64,000 bases of DNA from Bacteroidota bacterium (GCA_005882315.1 VBAR01000001.1:1871736-1935735); one strand, 5' to 3'; counted from the first letter of the stretch, positions 7,466 through 15,770 are shown. Notes: a model not told the origin generated them from the letters alone. Program-made: numbers and translations.

Positions 7466-8518
7466 TCAACTCTCAACTGTTCCAGGTATTTCTTTCACTA
7501 ACCCTTCACCATAACAAGCGGCGGGTGTCTGGTATCCGGGCTTAAAATTTTCTTCCAATACTTTTTTTGCAATGATCAGGCAGCTATGGGCTGTGAGTGT
7601 ATAACCGTCAGCACAGGTAAAATGATCGGAAATAACTTCTCCTCTTTCATTCCTTATTTCACCCCATACAAAGCTTTTTGCTTTGCTTCGCATTTCATCA
7701 CTGGGTCCGGCGGGACGCTTTTTTATTTTCTTTCTGATCATATTTTTCACCCATTCCATTCTTAATAACCAGTTGAATGTTCCCTGCAGTTTCATCATCC
7801 TGTAAATGCCCGGTTTAATTGCTGTATATGCCTGTATGTTAGGAATGCCAGTTGTATAATAAGCCGTGGATACATCACCCCAGGGAATAGACATCACAAA
7901 TAGTTTCTTTTCTCCGAAATCAACCCACATACCTTCCTTACCTAATGCCTGCCTGACGATCTTTCCATTTTCACGGGCAGCGCCGCCATAACCTAATTTA
8001 TTCACCATCGTCATAGCCGTACCATTACTTACACCGCCACCAACAGAAGCAAATGCCAGTTTTAAATGAGTGGCATCCGGTAATTTATTTTTTAAACGCA
8101 AAGCCATGCAATCGGTCGGCACTACATCAAAGCCGGCACCCGGTAAAAGCATAATGTTCTTTTCTTTTGCTGCTGCATCGTAACGTTTTATCATTTCAAA
8201 CACACTGATATCACCATTAATGTCTAAATAATGTGTGCCGGTTTGCAAACAGGCATCGATCATTTGTTTTGCCGTGTCAGCAAAAGGACCGGCTGCATGT
8301 ATCACCACTTTTATTCCATTCAGCGCTTCTTTCAATTGCGCTGCATTATTAATATCGATGATTTTGTATCCCAGATTTAATTCATTTGCCAGCGGCTTGA
8401 CCGCTTCTTCTCTGCGTCCGGCAAGTATAGGTTGTAAACCATATTGTGCTGCATACTTTGCGATGAGTACACCTGTATAACCATTGGCACCATAAAGAAG
8501 AACTGAATTGGATTGCAT
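7466..8518 (-). CDS. saccharopine dehydrogenase-like NAD(P)-binding protein (trans-acting enoyl reductase type)
   Basis: A 350-residue protein with an N-terminal Rossmann fold: YGANGYTG at about 9-16, an AGRR segment at the second strand, and HAAGPF at about 74-79. A middle section has GAGFDVVPTD and SVGGGVSNGTAMTM, both typical of the saccharopine dehydrogenase-like family that includes trans-acting enoyl reductases. No saccharopine substrate pocket can be claimed. It is likely cytoplasmic; no signal peptide is seen. It is isolated between repeat-rich spacers and the pathway is unknown. Confidence 0.8.
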   Translation of the reverse strand: MQSNSVLLYGANGYTGVLIAKYAAQYGLQPILAGRREEAVKPLANELNLGYKIIDINNAAQLKEALNGIKVVIHAAGPFADTAKQMIDACLQTGTHYLDINGDISVFEMIKRYDAAAKEKNIMLLPGAGFDVVPTDCMALRLKNKLPDATHLKLAFASVGGGVSNGTAMTMVNKLGYGGAARENGKIVRQALGKEGMWVDFGEKKLFVMSIPWGDVSTAYYTTGIPNIQAYTAIKPGIYRMMKLQGTFNWLLRMEWVKNMIRKKIKKRPAGPSDEMRSKAKSFVWGEIRNERGEVISDHFTCADGYTLTAHSCLIIAKKVLEENFKPGYQTPAACYGEGLVKEIPGTVES

Positions 8519-8532
8519 GGAAGTAAGTTGAG

Positions 8533-8577
8533 AAAAGGAAGGTAAGAATTATTGGGAGTTGCCGTGCTTTCTTTTGG
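8533..8577. repeat. 45-bp dispersed repeat, copy 1
   Basis: GAAAAGGAAGGTAAGAATTA, then TTGGGAGTTGC and a tail GTGCTTTCTTTT. The same segment with few changes lies at 11937-11983, directly after the right end of a family A element. It may be an extension or neighbour of that element. Confidence 0.6.
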
Positions 8578-8673
8578 GCCTTGATGTTTAGCCTCAGAAC
8601 ATGTGAATTATATAAATTATTCTAACAAGTGTATAATACTTATCCTTTTCAATCTTCTTAATTTTTCATTCTA

Positions 8674-8871
8674 ATGTTACAAGAAGATATTATAGGGCTT
8701 CCGCTGCCAGACTTAATGGACCTCTTAGTAATAAATACGGTAAAATTACTTGAGCTGTCGCACAAAAAGGATACTGATACTTTTATTCTGCGTGATGTGA
8801 GAGTAGAACTTCAATTGATCCAGCGGGTTATTGGAGATAAGAAATCTTATAAATTGAAAATGGCTGTATAA
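8674..8871 (+). CDS. small helical protein, paralogue of the 36.3-36.8 kb pair
   Basis: A 65-residue, probably all-helical protein without signal peptide. The pattern LPDLMDLLVINTVKLLEL, a charged turn, then LRDVRVELQLIQ aligns with two other small genes in this window (36330-36530 and 36597-36782). The shared frame is [DE]-L-x-D-[LM]-L-x-x-x-T, about 20 residues, then a helix ending E-[IL]-Q. Function unknown; the size and pattern would fit a small dimerising adaptor, but that is speculation. Confidence 0.6.
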   Translation: MLQEDIIGLPLPDLMDLLVINTVKLLELSHKKDTDTFILRDVRVELQLIQRVIGDKKSYKLKMAV

Positions 8872-8898
8872 GTTTCAATGGAATTGCTTTGGGAGACT

Positions 8899-8956
8899 TG
8901 TCATGCCGAGCCTGTCTTTTTAAATTATCGATTTAAATGCATGTAAGCGAGGTATC
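8899..8956. repeat. half copy of family B inverted repeat
   Basis: TGTCATGCCGAG (8899-8910), then about 36 bp, then GCGAGGTATC. It matches the left half of the family B element at 28985-29149 and runs straight into a family A repeat at 8957. Confidence 0.6.
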
Positions 8957-9071
8957 CTCCGCCTTGGTTCGTGTCCGTAAGTGAGTGCCCCGATGCGTGT
9001 CCCCACGCAACGGAATTAATAAAACAAGTGACGCAAGGGGGTCTTCCAACTGATCTGCAGCCTGCATTGAT
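8957..9071 (+). repeat. family A spacer repeat
   Basis: Starts CTCCGCCTTGGTTCGTGTCC, continues GTAAGTGAGTGCCCCGATGC and CCCCACGCAACGGAAT. The right terminal inverted repeat is replaced by the start of the duplicated fasciclin remnant at 9072. Confidence 0.7.
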
Positions 9072-9132
9072 CGAAATATCAATTCGTTCAACTGTTCATG
9101 TATTTTATCAGCGGCCAGCACCATTTAATAAA

Positions 9133-9166
9133 TAAAAAACCCTCTCAGAATTTGAGGGCTTTTTAG
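9133..9166. terminator. terminator of the second fasciclin remnant
   Basis: Same CCCTC-loop-GAGGG hairpin as at 7120-7150, with an A-run on the left and a T-run on the right. Confidence 0.7.
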
Positions 9167-9187
9167 AAAGGAAGGGTCTAATGGTTA

Positions 9188-9326
9188 TTACGGTAACACA
9201 ACAGCATCAATCACATGATTCACGCCATTGCTGCATTTAAGATCAGTGGTAGTAACATAGGATGACCGTTTTTTCATCTGTCATTTTACTTTGTCATTAT
9301 TAAGCGATGCAATTTTTCTGTTTCAT
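9188..9326 (-). pseudogene. internally deleted fasciclin pseudogene
   Basis: The minus-strand ATG at 9326 begins M-K-Q-K-N, identical to the start of the fasciclin lipoprotein at 11565. The frame stops after eight codons. Further on the sequence matches the end of the short fasciclin gene (KVK, one in-frame TGA, then YVTTTDLKCSNGVNHVID..VLP and stop). The deleted part corresponds to nearly all of both fasciclin genes. It is a fusion of the first codons of the upstream gene and the last codons of the downstream gene, and is non-functional. Confidence 0.8.
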
Positions 9327-9491
9327 AGAAATTTACTTGTATAATCATTATTAATAAACGTTCAACAAAAACAATAGTTCAAATTATTTGAAATCTATTC
9401 TAAATAGCGGTTGTGTGGAGTTTTTCAGGTACTGTTAACAGGAATCGTTAAACAGAAATGGTATCTCAGAATAAATATGAATGAAGAGGGC

Positions 9492-9542
9492 AAGGTTCGT
9501 TAGACCTGCCTACCGGCAAGCAGGCACGAACCCTGGCCGCAG
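9492..9542 (+). repeat. family A spacer repeat, short hairpin form
   Basis: GGTTCGTTAGACCTGCC..GCAGGCACGAACCCTGGCCGCAG: only the two terminal inverted repeats remain, joined by a small palindrome. Confidence 0.65.
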
Positions 9543-9593
9543 AAACTGCTTCGCAACATTTTAGGTATATTGTATATCTTAAAATTTTGTACA

Positions 9594-9845
9594 ATGTCAG
9601 ATCAAAATAAGTTGGCGATACTATCTGTGATAAGTGGCGACTCAACACCTGGTAAACCTGCCCGGTTTAGTTTTAATTCACTTACTAAAACGTTGAATTT
9701 ATCCAAAGAGGATATAGATACACTCCTGGTTGAACTTAATAAGGGCCGCTTCATTAGCCAATATGTGAAAAAAGGCGTTGATGGTTTTACGGTAATAGTA
9801 AATCAAAAAGGACTTGATGCGGTACAGGATGGATCTTTCATTTAA
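9594..9845 (+). CDS. small winged-helix-like protein, unknown
   Basis: I chose the ATG at 9594 (MSDQNKLAILSVISG) because the eight residues from the earlier ATG at 9570 come from an AT-rich region and look non-coding. The 83-residue product has a helical start, FNSLTKTLNLSKEDIDTLLVELNKGRFIS as a likely helix-turn-helix, then a beta-like FTVIVNQKGLDAV. That order resembles a small winged-helix fold, so a DNA- or RNA-binding role is possible. It sits alone between repeat copies. No family is recognised. Confidence 0.6.
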   Translation: MSDQNKLAILSVISGDSTPGKPARFSFNSLTKTLNLSKEDIDTLLVELNKGRFISQYVKKGVDGFTVIVNQKGLDAVQDGSFI

Positions 9846-9851
9846 GATCTC

Positions 9852-9903
9852 AGTGCTGGTTCGTGGGGAACTGCCTATCGGCAGGCAGGCACTAACCTTT
9901 GGC
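9852..9903 (+). repeat. family A spacer repeat, short hairpin form
   Basis: GTGCTGGTTCGTGGGGAACTG, a CCTATCGGCAGGCAGG palindrome, then CACTAACCTTTGGC. Terminal repeats only, partly decayed. Confidence 0.6.
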
Positions 9904-9982
9904 ATAGAATATTAAAAAGAATATTGAGTCGCCTCGGCAGTTAACATGTTTTTGATCTCAATGAACTTCTATACAGTAAACC

Positions 9983-10015
9983 AAAAAGCCCTCTTAGTAT
10001 TTGAGGGCTTTTTTT
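9983..10015. terminator. terminator of the fasciclin operon
   Basis: GCCCTC pairs with GAGGGC around a nine-base loop, with a T7 run on one side and an A5 run on the other. It lies 20 bp past the stop of the short fasciclin gene, and its homologues survive in both remnant blocks. Confidence 0.75.
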
Positions 10016-10034
10016 AGAAGGAAAGGTCTAATGG

Positions 10035-10550
10035 TTATTTAGGTAACAGGACAGTATCAATAACATGGATTACTCCATTGCTGCCCTTAAGATCTGCAGT
10101 GGTAACATATGCCAAACCACCTTTTTCATCTTTCAGTTTTACTTTACCATTGTCCAGGGACGCAGTCAATTTACCTCCACTCACTGTTGTTAATGTAACC
10201 GACCCTTTTCCTTTTTTGATGGCTGCTAATACAGCCGCTGCATCAAGATTGCCGGCTACAACATGGTAAGTAAGAATTTTGGAAAGGGTTGCTTTATTTT
10301 CTGGTTTCAACAAGTTATCAACTGTGCCTGCTGGTAATTTAGCAAACGCATCATTTACGGGTGCAAAAACTGTGAAGGGGCCATCGCCTTTTAAAACCGA
10401 AACAAGATCGGCTGCTTTTACAGCTGCTACCAATGTGGTATGCGCATCAGATCCAATAGCAATATCAACGATATCTTTCTTTTGAGCATTGATCGTTAAT
10501 GCTGAAAAAGAAGCTACGAATACAAGGGCAAACGAAATAATTCTTTTCAT
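10035..10550 (-). CDS. secreted single fasciclin-domain protein
   Basis: A 171-residue protein: Sec signal peptide (1-22, ends INAQ) and one complete fasciclin domain. The two family motifs are visible: H1 (GPFTVFAPVNDAFAKLP at about 60-76) and the YHVVAGN region at about 95-101. The end is NGVIHVIDTVLLPK. Fasciclin domains act in cell-surface adhesion, here probably periplasmic or exported. It is downstream of a two-domain fasciclin lipoprotein (55-bp gap, likely one operon) and is followed by a clear terminator. Two truncated copies of the unit lie at 7.1 and 9.1 kb. Confidence 0.92.
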   Translation of the reverse strand: MKRIISFALVFVASFSALTINAQKKDIVDIAIGSDAHTTLVAAVKAADLVSVLKGDGPFTVFAPVNDAFAKLPAGTVDNLLKPENKATLSKILTYHVVAGNLDAAAVLAAIKKGKGSVTLTTVSGGKLTASLDNGKVKLKDEKGGLAYVTTADLKGSNGVIHVIDTVLLPK

Positions 10551-10605
10551 GATTTTTGTTTTTTATTTATTAAGTGATCTTACTATTTGATGGGAATTAA
10601 TTTTA

Positions 10606-11565
10606 TCATGGTATCAATACACGATCGATCAGGTGTACCACACCGTTTTTGCACACAATATTTGTTGCTATGATATTTGATCTGTTACCGCCATTCCCGT
10701 TTCCGGTAATTGTTGGGCCGCCTGTTGTACCATTAGAGAGATTAATAACTGTATTTCCTCCTGCCAGCATTGCGAGATTGCTGTTTGAAAGATCAGATGA
10801 AAAAGCACGGCCGCCCACCACATGATATCTCAGCACCGCCAATAATGTAGCTACAGGGATACTTTCAATTTTCGACAGGCCTAATGCGCTAAGTAGTTGT
10901 ATGAATGCTGCATTGGTGGGAGCAAATACCGTCAGCCTCGCGGTGCCTAAAGTAGAAGCGAGTGAAGGATCACCACCGGGTGCAGTGGTAGCTCTTGTTA
11001 CTGCTTTTACTAAAGAATCTAATCCGCTTGCAACGGCAGTCTCAACAATATTACCAGCCGCCGGTATAAGAACTTTGCCAATAGTATGGATCACTCCGTT
11101 ATCGGCAGCTACATCGGCAGTGTTTACTTTTATTCCATTAACATATACACCCGATGCATTTTTTGTTACAAACACAGAATCTCCGCTGGCTGTAATAACT
11201 TTTGCATTGGGACCTGCCGGTACGTCCGCCGCTGTTATTTTACTGCCAATAGTGTGATATAGTAAAATATTCTGCACTTGTGCCGTTGTGAGGGAATTCA
11301 GCGTAGTTGTTGTAATTCCAGAGGCAATAAAGGCGGCATCGTCGGGAGCAAAAACGGTGAAAGGTCCTGGTCCACTTAATGTCGCTTGTAGGTTTGCTTT
11401 AAGAACTGCTGATTCAAGTGTTGTAAAAGTTGAACCCGAAACAACTATATCTGTAATTGTGTTAGTTGGAGCCGGCGTGTCATCTTTTTCACAGCTGCTA
11501 AAAAAAATCATAGAACCCGTCGCAATCACCATTGCTGATCGAATGAAAATGTTTTTCTGTTTCAT
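10606..11565 (-). CDS. lipoprotein with two fasciclin domains
   Basis: A 319-residue protein with lipoprotein signal peptide (IFFSSC, Cys25), an Asp/Pro/Thr linker, and two tandem fasciclin domains. Domain 1 (about 36-170) has GPFTVFAPDDAAF and LLYHTIGS and ends NGVIHTIGKVLIP. Domain 2 (about 174-319) has RLTVFAPTNAAF and LRYHVVGG and ends NGVVHLIDRVLIP. It is anchored in a membrane, probably surface-exposed. It is the first gene of a two-gene fasciclin operon. The 110 bp upstream of it (11589-11697) is preserved in the two remnant blocks, so whole units were duplicated. Confidence 0.92.
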   Translation of the reverse strand: MKQKNIFIRSAMVIATGSMIFFSSCEKDDTPAPTNTITDIVVSGSTFTTLESAVLKANLQATLSGPGPFTVFAPDDAAFIASGITTTTLNSLTTAQVQNILLYHTIGSKITAADVPAGPNAKVITASGDSVFVTKNASGVYVNGIKVNTADVAADNGVIHTIGKVLIPAAGNIVETAVASGLDSLVKAVTRATTAPGGDPSLASTLGTARLTVFAPTNAAFIQLLSALGLSKIESIPVATLLAVLRYHVVGGRAFSSDLSNSNLAMLAGGNTVINLSNGTTGGPTITGNGNGGNRSNIIATNIVCKNGVVHLIDRVLIP

Positions 11566-11588
11566 AGAAATTTTTTTGTTTAATATTT

Positions 11589-11697
11589 ATTTATAAACGT
11601 TCAACAAAAAAAATGGTTCGGATTATTTTGAATTTATTTTAGCATAGAGGTTGTGTGGATTTTTCCAGCTACTGTTCACAGAAATTGTTAAACAGAA
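11589..11697 (-). promoter_or_regulatory. conserved upstream region of the fasciclin operon
   Basis: About 110 bp containing AAACGTTCAACAAAAA, GAGGTTGTGTGGA and GTTAAACAGAA. It is also present, with few changes, at the right ends of the two remnant blocks (up to 7427 and 9462). It presumably carries the operon promoter. I cannot point to a convincing -33/-7 pair. Confidence 0.45.
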
Positions 11698-11811
11698 TGA
11701 TGTGATGCACTCATTTGAATTAAGTTATTTGTCGATCTCCTTTGTGCCTGCCCGGGCCTTGCGTTGAATCAACTACAACATACATGAACAAAGAAGGCAG
11801 GCTTCTTTCAC

Positions 11812-11937
11812 TTTCGTGTCCGTAAGTGAATGCCCGGTTGTTGCCCCACTCAATCGAAACAGCAAAAGCTGACAGTATAAATTGAACAACAAAATAAGTT
11901 ATGCGGAAATAGGTTCGTGGGCCACGAACCCTGGCGG
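11812..11937 (+). repeat. family A spacer repeat, near full length
   Basis: TTTCGTGTCCGTAAGTGAAT, the internal GGTTGTTGCCCCACTCAA, the AT-rich middle CTGACAGTATAAATTGAA, then GGTTCGTGGGCCACGAACCC TGGCGG. It matches 4237-4370 almost throughout. The 45-bp repeat copy 2 starts at its right end (11937-11983). Confidence 0.8.
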
Positions 11938-11989
11938 TGAAAAGGAAGGTAAGAATTATTGGCAGTTGCTTGTGCTTTCTTTTGCCTGT

Positions 11990-12083
11990 AAAAGTGAGTA
12001 TGTGCTCCGTTGCTTGTCCCTACGCAATGGAATAATGAACATAATCATGCAAGGTTCGTGGGGTCACGAATCTTTGCGGCAAG
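11990..12083 (+). repeat. family A spacer repeat, diverged
   Basis: TGTGCTCCGTTGCTTGTCCC, TACGCAATGGAATAATGAA, then GGTTCGTGGGGTCACGAATC TTTGCGGC. The right hairpin is intact and the left end is lost. The spacer 11566-12104 holds only these repeats and the fasciclin upstream region; no gene is seen. Confidence 0.65.
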
Positions 12084-12104
12084 AGCAGGCAATTGATCCA
12101 GATC

Positions 12105-13436
12105 TTAATTAAGTTTTGCAGGATTATTCATTGGTTTGTTAATGATATAAACAATCTTTCCATTGAGTACGGCGGAACATTTTCCTTCAGATATAGTATA
12201 GCTTTCATAAATGAATTCTGTCACCTGCCTGCCCAGGGTATCATAAAATCCATATTTTCCTTTAAAGCTTACAGGGATCAGGCTTTGAACAAAAAGAATC
12301 GGATAATCAAATTTTGCCGGAATTATCATTTTACCAGTCTTGTTGATCATGCCATATTTCGGATTTTGCTTATCAATTATCACACTGGCGAATCCATTTT
12401 GAAATTTGGTGGCAAGTGCATATTGAAAAGGGATAACGGTTTCACCAACCAGGTTGATGTAGCCATATTTACCTCCTTTTCTGATAGCGATCAATCCTTC
12501 GCCCTGCTCATAAGCATAAACATCATAAATAAAAGGAATAAGGATCCGGCGGTCTTTATCTATAAATCCCAATTTGTCTTTCCATTGCACTCCCTGCATT
12601 CCATCAACAGTTGGTCCACTTCTTTCAAAAACAACATCAGCCGGAACCCTGGCGCCACCTTTTGTATCAGTGGGCTTTCCGGTTACCTGCTTATTATCTA
12701 CTTTTTTGATCGCAACAGAAATTCCAGGATCCTTAATGCAACGAACTGAAAAACCATATTCGTTCATAGTATATTTTGAAAACAAAGCATCCTCGGTGTT
12801 TTTAAGTATAAAGAACCAGGAACTGTGTATGTCATCCTCATAATTACCTTTCTCAACACCATAGTCATAATCATCCTGGTCTGGGGTATCAAAAGCAGTA
12901 GATGTCCACCACCACCCCTGATCGCCACCATGAAGAAAAACACCATTGATAAAACGGTTGCCTCCAGGCAATGCGTTAAAGCCGCTTTTGTTATTGCCAT
13001 TTCCTTTATTATCCCAACCACTTATTGCTTTCATCCTTTGGCCGGTATAGGAAATAATACCTGCAACTTGAAAATCTAATGAGGCTAGATAACTGTCCAA
13101 TTCAAGCCACTCCTTTTGTCCGGGTATATGCCAGCCCTGGGGGGCTAATCCTCTTGGATCATTTACGGCATACCAATTATATAACTTACCATATTTTTTA
13201 CCATTCGCAGCATCTTCATTGTAATAACACCATGCAGGTCTTTTTTCTATACCAGCTTTTTCCCAATCTTCATCTGATCTCGCTTCAGGTATTATGTCAC
13301 CATTTCTAAAATTGCTTACGTTAAGGTTTTGTGCCATCCAGATCTGCTTGCCAATTTTTACCTGTGCAAAAGCTTTTTTTTGCACGGTGATGATTAGTAA
13401 TAACAATAAACTTAATGAGGTAATTAACTGTTTCAT
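12105..13436 (-). CDS. secreted FISUMP domain protein fused to WG repeats
   Basis: A 443-residue protein with a Sec signal peptide (1-24, ends AFAQ). Residues about 25-240 are a FISUMP domain (Fibrobacter succinogenes major paralogous domain). Its landmarks are IGKQIWMAQNLNV, KYGKLYNWYAV, GWHIPGQKEW, GFNALPGG and WWWTSTAFD, with an ending YGFSVRCIKD. After a Lys/Thr linker, residues about 275-435 hold WG-type beta repeats: LGFIDKDRRILIPFIYD, YGYINLVGETVIPFQY, YGMINKTGKMIIPAKFD, YGFYDTLGRQVTEFIYE. Neither domain has a known enzymatic function. The combination suggests a cell-surface binding protein. It ends beside repeat DNA. Confidence 0.85.
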   Translation of the reverse strand: MKQLITSLSLLLLLIITVQKKAFAQVKIGKQIWMAQNLNVSNFRNGDIIPEARSDEDWEKAGIEKRPAWCYYNEDAANGKKYGKLYNWYAVNDPRGLAPQGWHIPGQKEWLELDSYLASLDFQVAGIISYTGQRMKAISGWDNKGNGNNKSGFNALPGGNRFINGVFLHGGDQGWWWTSTAFDTPDQDDYDYGVEKGNYEDDIHSSWFFILKNTEDALFSKYTMNEYGFSVRCIKDPGISVAIKKVDNKQVTGKPTDTKGGARVPADVVFERSGPTVDGMQGVQWKDKLGFIDKDRRILIPFIYDVYAYEQGEGLIAIRKGGKYGYINLVGETVIPFQYALATKFQNGFASVIIDKQNPKYGMINKTGKMIIPAKFDYPILFVQSLIPVSFKGKYGFYDTLGRQVTEFIYESYTISEGKCSAVLNGKIVYIINKPMNNPAKLN

Positions 13437-13654
13437 TTATTTTGTTTGCATTATACGGATCGACAAAAGTGGTTAAGAGGCAGGAAGGAACTTTTGATTT
13501 AATGTAAGGAAGAAAATACCTAAAAGCTCAATCTCGTCAAAAGATAGTGTTTTAAAAATCACTTATGAGTTTTATTTTTTAAGTATTGAAGCATAACCAT
13601 CGCTTGCAAAACGGAACCCTGGCCACGCAGATAATCAAGTTCGATTTTTTCTAA

Positions 13655-14140
13655 TTAGTTTTCTATTTTGAAATTATTTTCAGCAGCATATTTAGCCTGG
13701 GCCGTATTCACCTTCTCCATATAACTTGCTTCAAGTTTTACTTTTGACTTAAGTGTATCCATTTCCGCCTGCACTTTTTCTGCGGGAGTACTCGCATTGA
13801 ATGCTTCAAAAGGCCGGAAAGAATCGGTTAATTGCTTTTCAATCTTCAATAGATCGATCATTGCCATTCTCAGCTCTTTGCTATTATTTACATCTTTCAT
13901 CTTTTGTACCAACAAAATATACTTATCGATGAATGCCTGCATTCCTTCTCTTATGGGTTTGAGCGTAGTGTAATTGCCAGTTTGCTTTGCAGCATTAAGT
14001 GCAGTTCCCCAGGCAGAGCCCCCGGCGTAAAGACTATCAGAAATGTCGGCCATTTTATCATTAAACTCTATAGCAGTCTGAGCTTTTACTGTTGGTGTCG
14101 TTAGCACTATAATTGCGAACAGCAGGTAAATTCTTTTCAT
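13655..14140 (-). CDS. secreted helical protein, unknown
   Basis: A 161-residue protein with a signal peptide (1-20, ends VKAQ) and then an almost entirely helical, charged mature part. The latter has YAGGSAWGTALNAAKQTGNY near the start and a long amphipathic stretch (IREGMQAFIDKYILLVQKM, LLKIEKQLTDSFRPFEAF). It resembles the small secreted helical proteins annotated as surface proteins in Bacteroidota and Leptospira, but I do not recognise a named family with certainty. It is probably periplasmic and monocistronic. Confidence 0.7.
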   Translation of the reverse strand: MKRIYLLFAIIVLTTPTVKAQTAIEFNDKMADISDSLYAGGSAWGTALNAAKQTGNYTTLKPIREGMQAFIDKYILLVQKMKDVNNSKELRMAMIDLLKIEKQLTDSFRPFEAFNASTPAEKVQAEMDTLKSKVKLEASYMEKVNTAQAKYAAENNFKIEN

Positions 14141-14242
14141 TAAATTAAATTAAATCTACAAGGTTAAGCATAATAGTATTACTAAATACAAAATATATCC
14201 TTCCAGGAAAATAAAAAATGTGAAAAAAGTAGTAGGCATTTT

Positions 14243-14330
14243 CCTTCGCCTTGATTCGTGCCTGCTTGCCGGCAGGCAGGTTTGTTAAGTGAGGCAGCCC
14301 GGTTGTCGCCCCACGCAACCAAATGGCAAA
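14243..14330 (+). repeat. family A spacer repeat, left half
   Basis: CCTTCGCCTTGATTCGTGCC, the palindrome TGCTTGCCGGCAGGCAGG, then AAGTGAGGCAGCCCGGTTG and CCCCACGCAACC. The right end is missing. The rest of the spacer 14141-14446 shows nothing else. Confidence 0.7.
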
Positions 14331-14446
14331 ACACAACAATAGAAAACACTCTAAAATTTGTATTTTCAGGCGATGCACTTCTATTTTGGACGTGTGGATA
14401 GATGAATGAATTTAAAATGCCAGAACTGAAATAAGTAATAGTTTAT

Positions 14447-15088
14447 ATGAGATCATTTATTTCGATACTTTTTTTCTTAGTTCTTTGCAGCAGTACTGCA
14501 TGGTCACAAGACGATACTGATTCTCTCTTTGCAAAGGATTCTATTGTTAGCCGGTTTCTTATCATTAACTCTTTTGATGCATCTTCTATAGACGCAAGAA
14601 AAAATAAAAAAGAATTGTTTGCTCAGTTGGCTGATAGCCTTAAACATTTATTATATAACAAGCTTGCACCGCAATTCAAAGAGCAGGTAATTATTTATCC
14701 AGGGTTATTGCCACAAACTGAAAAAGCAGACAGCATTATCCTTTCCCTCATGGCTGATAGTAACGCCTCAAATGCTATTGTAGTTAAGAAACTTGATGCC
14801 TTCTTTGAAAATACGGGAGTGGAAGTTACCGGCGAAAAAAATGATAAGACCCGAAAAGTCTCTTATGATATCTGTTCAGTTATTACTTACCAGATATACA
14901 ATAGCGAAGAAAAACTGAAAGAATCGGAAATACGTATCTGCGAACCTTATACTGTACGAAATACGATGAGTGGCTTGTTTGCTGTTGGTCCTGATATTGT
15001 CGGAAAAAGAAAAGACGCATTCAAGATCGTAGAGAGAAATGTTGAGAAATTATTCTTATTGCCTCTGCTTTGGTTCTCCGAAAAGTAG
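14447..15088 (+). CDS. secreted protein, unknown
   Basis: A 213-residue protein with a Sec signal peptide (1-20, ends WSQ). The mature part begins DDTDSLFAKDSIVSRFLIIN. It reads as an alpha/beta fold with SFDASSIDARKNKKELFAQL, an IIYPGLLPQTEKADSIILSL segment, VEVTGEKNDKTRKVSYDICS and a hydrophobic C-terminus. The strand-rich middle (VSYDICSVITYQIYN) and its length are typical of small secreted Bacteroidota proteins. No family is recognised. It stands alone, with repeat DNA on both sides. Confidence 0.7.
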   Translation: MRSFISILFFLVLCSSTAWSQDDTDSLFAKDSIVSRFLIINSFDASSIDARKNKKELFAQLADSLKHLLYNKLAPQFKEQVIIYPGLLPQTEKADSIILSLMADSNASNAIVVKKLDAFFENTGVEVTGEKNDKTRKVSYDICSVITYQIYNSEEKLKESEIRICEPYTVRNTMSGLFAVGPDIVGKRKDAFKIVERNVEKLFLLPLLWFSEK

Positions 15089-15150
15089 TGAGTGCCCAAT
15101 ACCGACATTGCTATCATAATGTTCCCACGCATCAGAATAATAAAATAAGT
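15085..15150 (+). repeat. family A spacer repeat, decayed
   Basis: GTAGTGAGTGCCC..TGTTCCCACGCATCAGAAT: recognisable as the left and central part of family A, heavily changed. Confidence 0.45.
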
Positions 15151-15191
15151 GGATCCATTTTATTAATTTCATATTCATTATTATTATTAAT

Positions 15192-15770
15192 ATGGTCGAA
15201 TCCTTATTTGAATATTTAGAGAAAGTTCATCCGTTATCAGCAGCGGATAAGGATTTGATCCGGGATGTCTGTATTCCAAAAAAGGTACTGAAAGGAGAAT
15301 TTTTGTTACGTGAAGGTGACCCGTTAAAGTACGGGACTTTTGTATGCAAAGGTTTCCTGCGCAGCTATGTGGTAGACAACAAAGGCAAAGAACATATTAT
15401 CCAGTTTGCTCCGGAGAACTGGTGGATCGCCGATAAAGCTGCGGGTTCAGAAGGAAAAGCATCTTGTTTTATAGATGCTATTGAAGACTCTGCTCTATTA
15501 TTGGTAGACCAGGCAGGACATTTTAAAATGCTGGAGAAAGTGACTGCTTATGGCAAATCATTCCAGGCCGGCATGCAAAAAAGATCTGCTGCAAAAGATA
15601 AACGGATTATTCATTCTCTTGTTGCCGACGCTGAAGAACGCTATAATGATTTTATACAAACCTATCCTTCTATTGCGCAACGAGTGCCACAGCACATGCT
15701 GGCTTCTTATCTCGGTATTGCTCCCGAAACACTGAGCCGTGTTCGCAGAAAGTCTATGCGCAAAAAATAA
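15192..15770 (+). CDS. Crp/Fnr-family transcriptional regulator
   Basis: A 192-residue regulator with a cyclic-nucleotide-binding-like beta-roll (about 25-115: EFLLREGDPLKYGTFVCKGF, IIQFAPENWW), a long dimer helix (about 120-150) and a C-terminal helix-turn-helix (VPQHMLASYLGIAPETLSRV, about 165-185). The phosphate-binding RxS/T motif for cAMP is not evident, and no N-terminal cysteine cluster is present, so neither cAMP nor an iron-sulfur cluster can be claimed. A TTGAC-N4-GTCAA box starts 19 bp after its stop, upstream of a DoxX-like gene. Control of that gene is plausible. Confidence 0.9.
   Translation: MVESLFEYLEKVHPLSAADKDLIRDVCIPKKVLKGEFLLREGDPLKYGTFVCKGFLRSYVVDNKGKEHIIQFAPENWWIADKAAGSEGKASCFIDAIEDSALLLVDQAGHFKMLEKVTAYGKSFQAGMQKRSAAKDKRIIHSLVADAEERYNDFIQTYPSIAQRVPQHMLASYLGIAPETLSRVRRKSMRKK

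Larger units (their letters stand above)
9072..9462. repeat. duplicated block A (also at 7057-7427), fasciclin-unit remnant
   Basis: Second, slightly longer copy (about 390 bp). It still keeps a start codon and the first codons (M-K-Q-K-N) of the fasciclin lipoprotein gene, fused to the C-terminal end of the short fasciclin gene. The right 110 bp match the upstream region 11589-11697. Confidence 0.85.
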
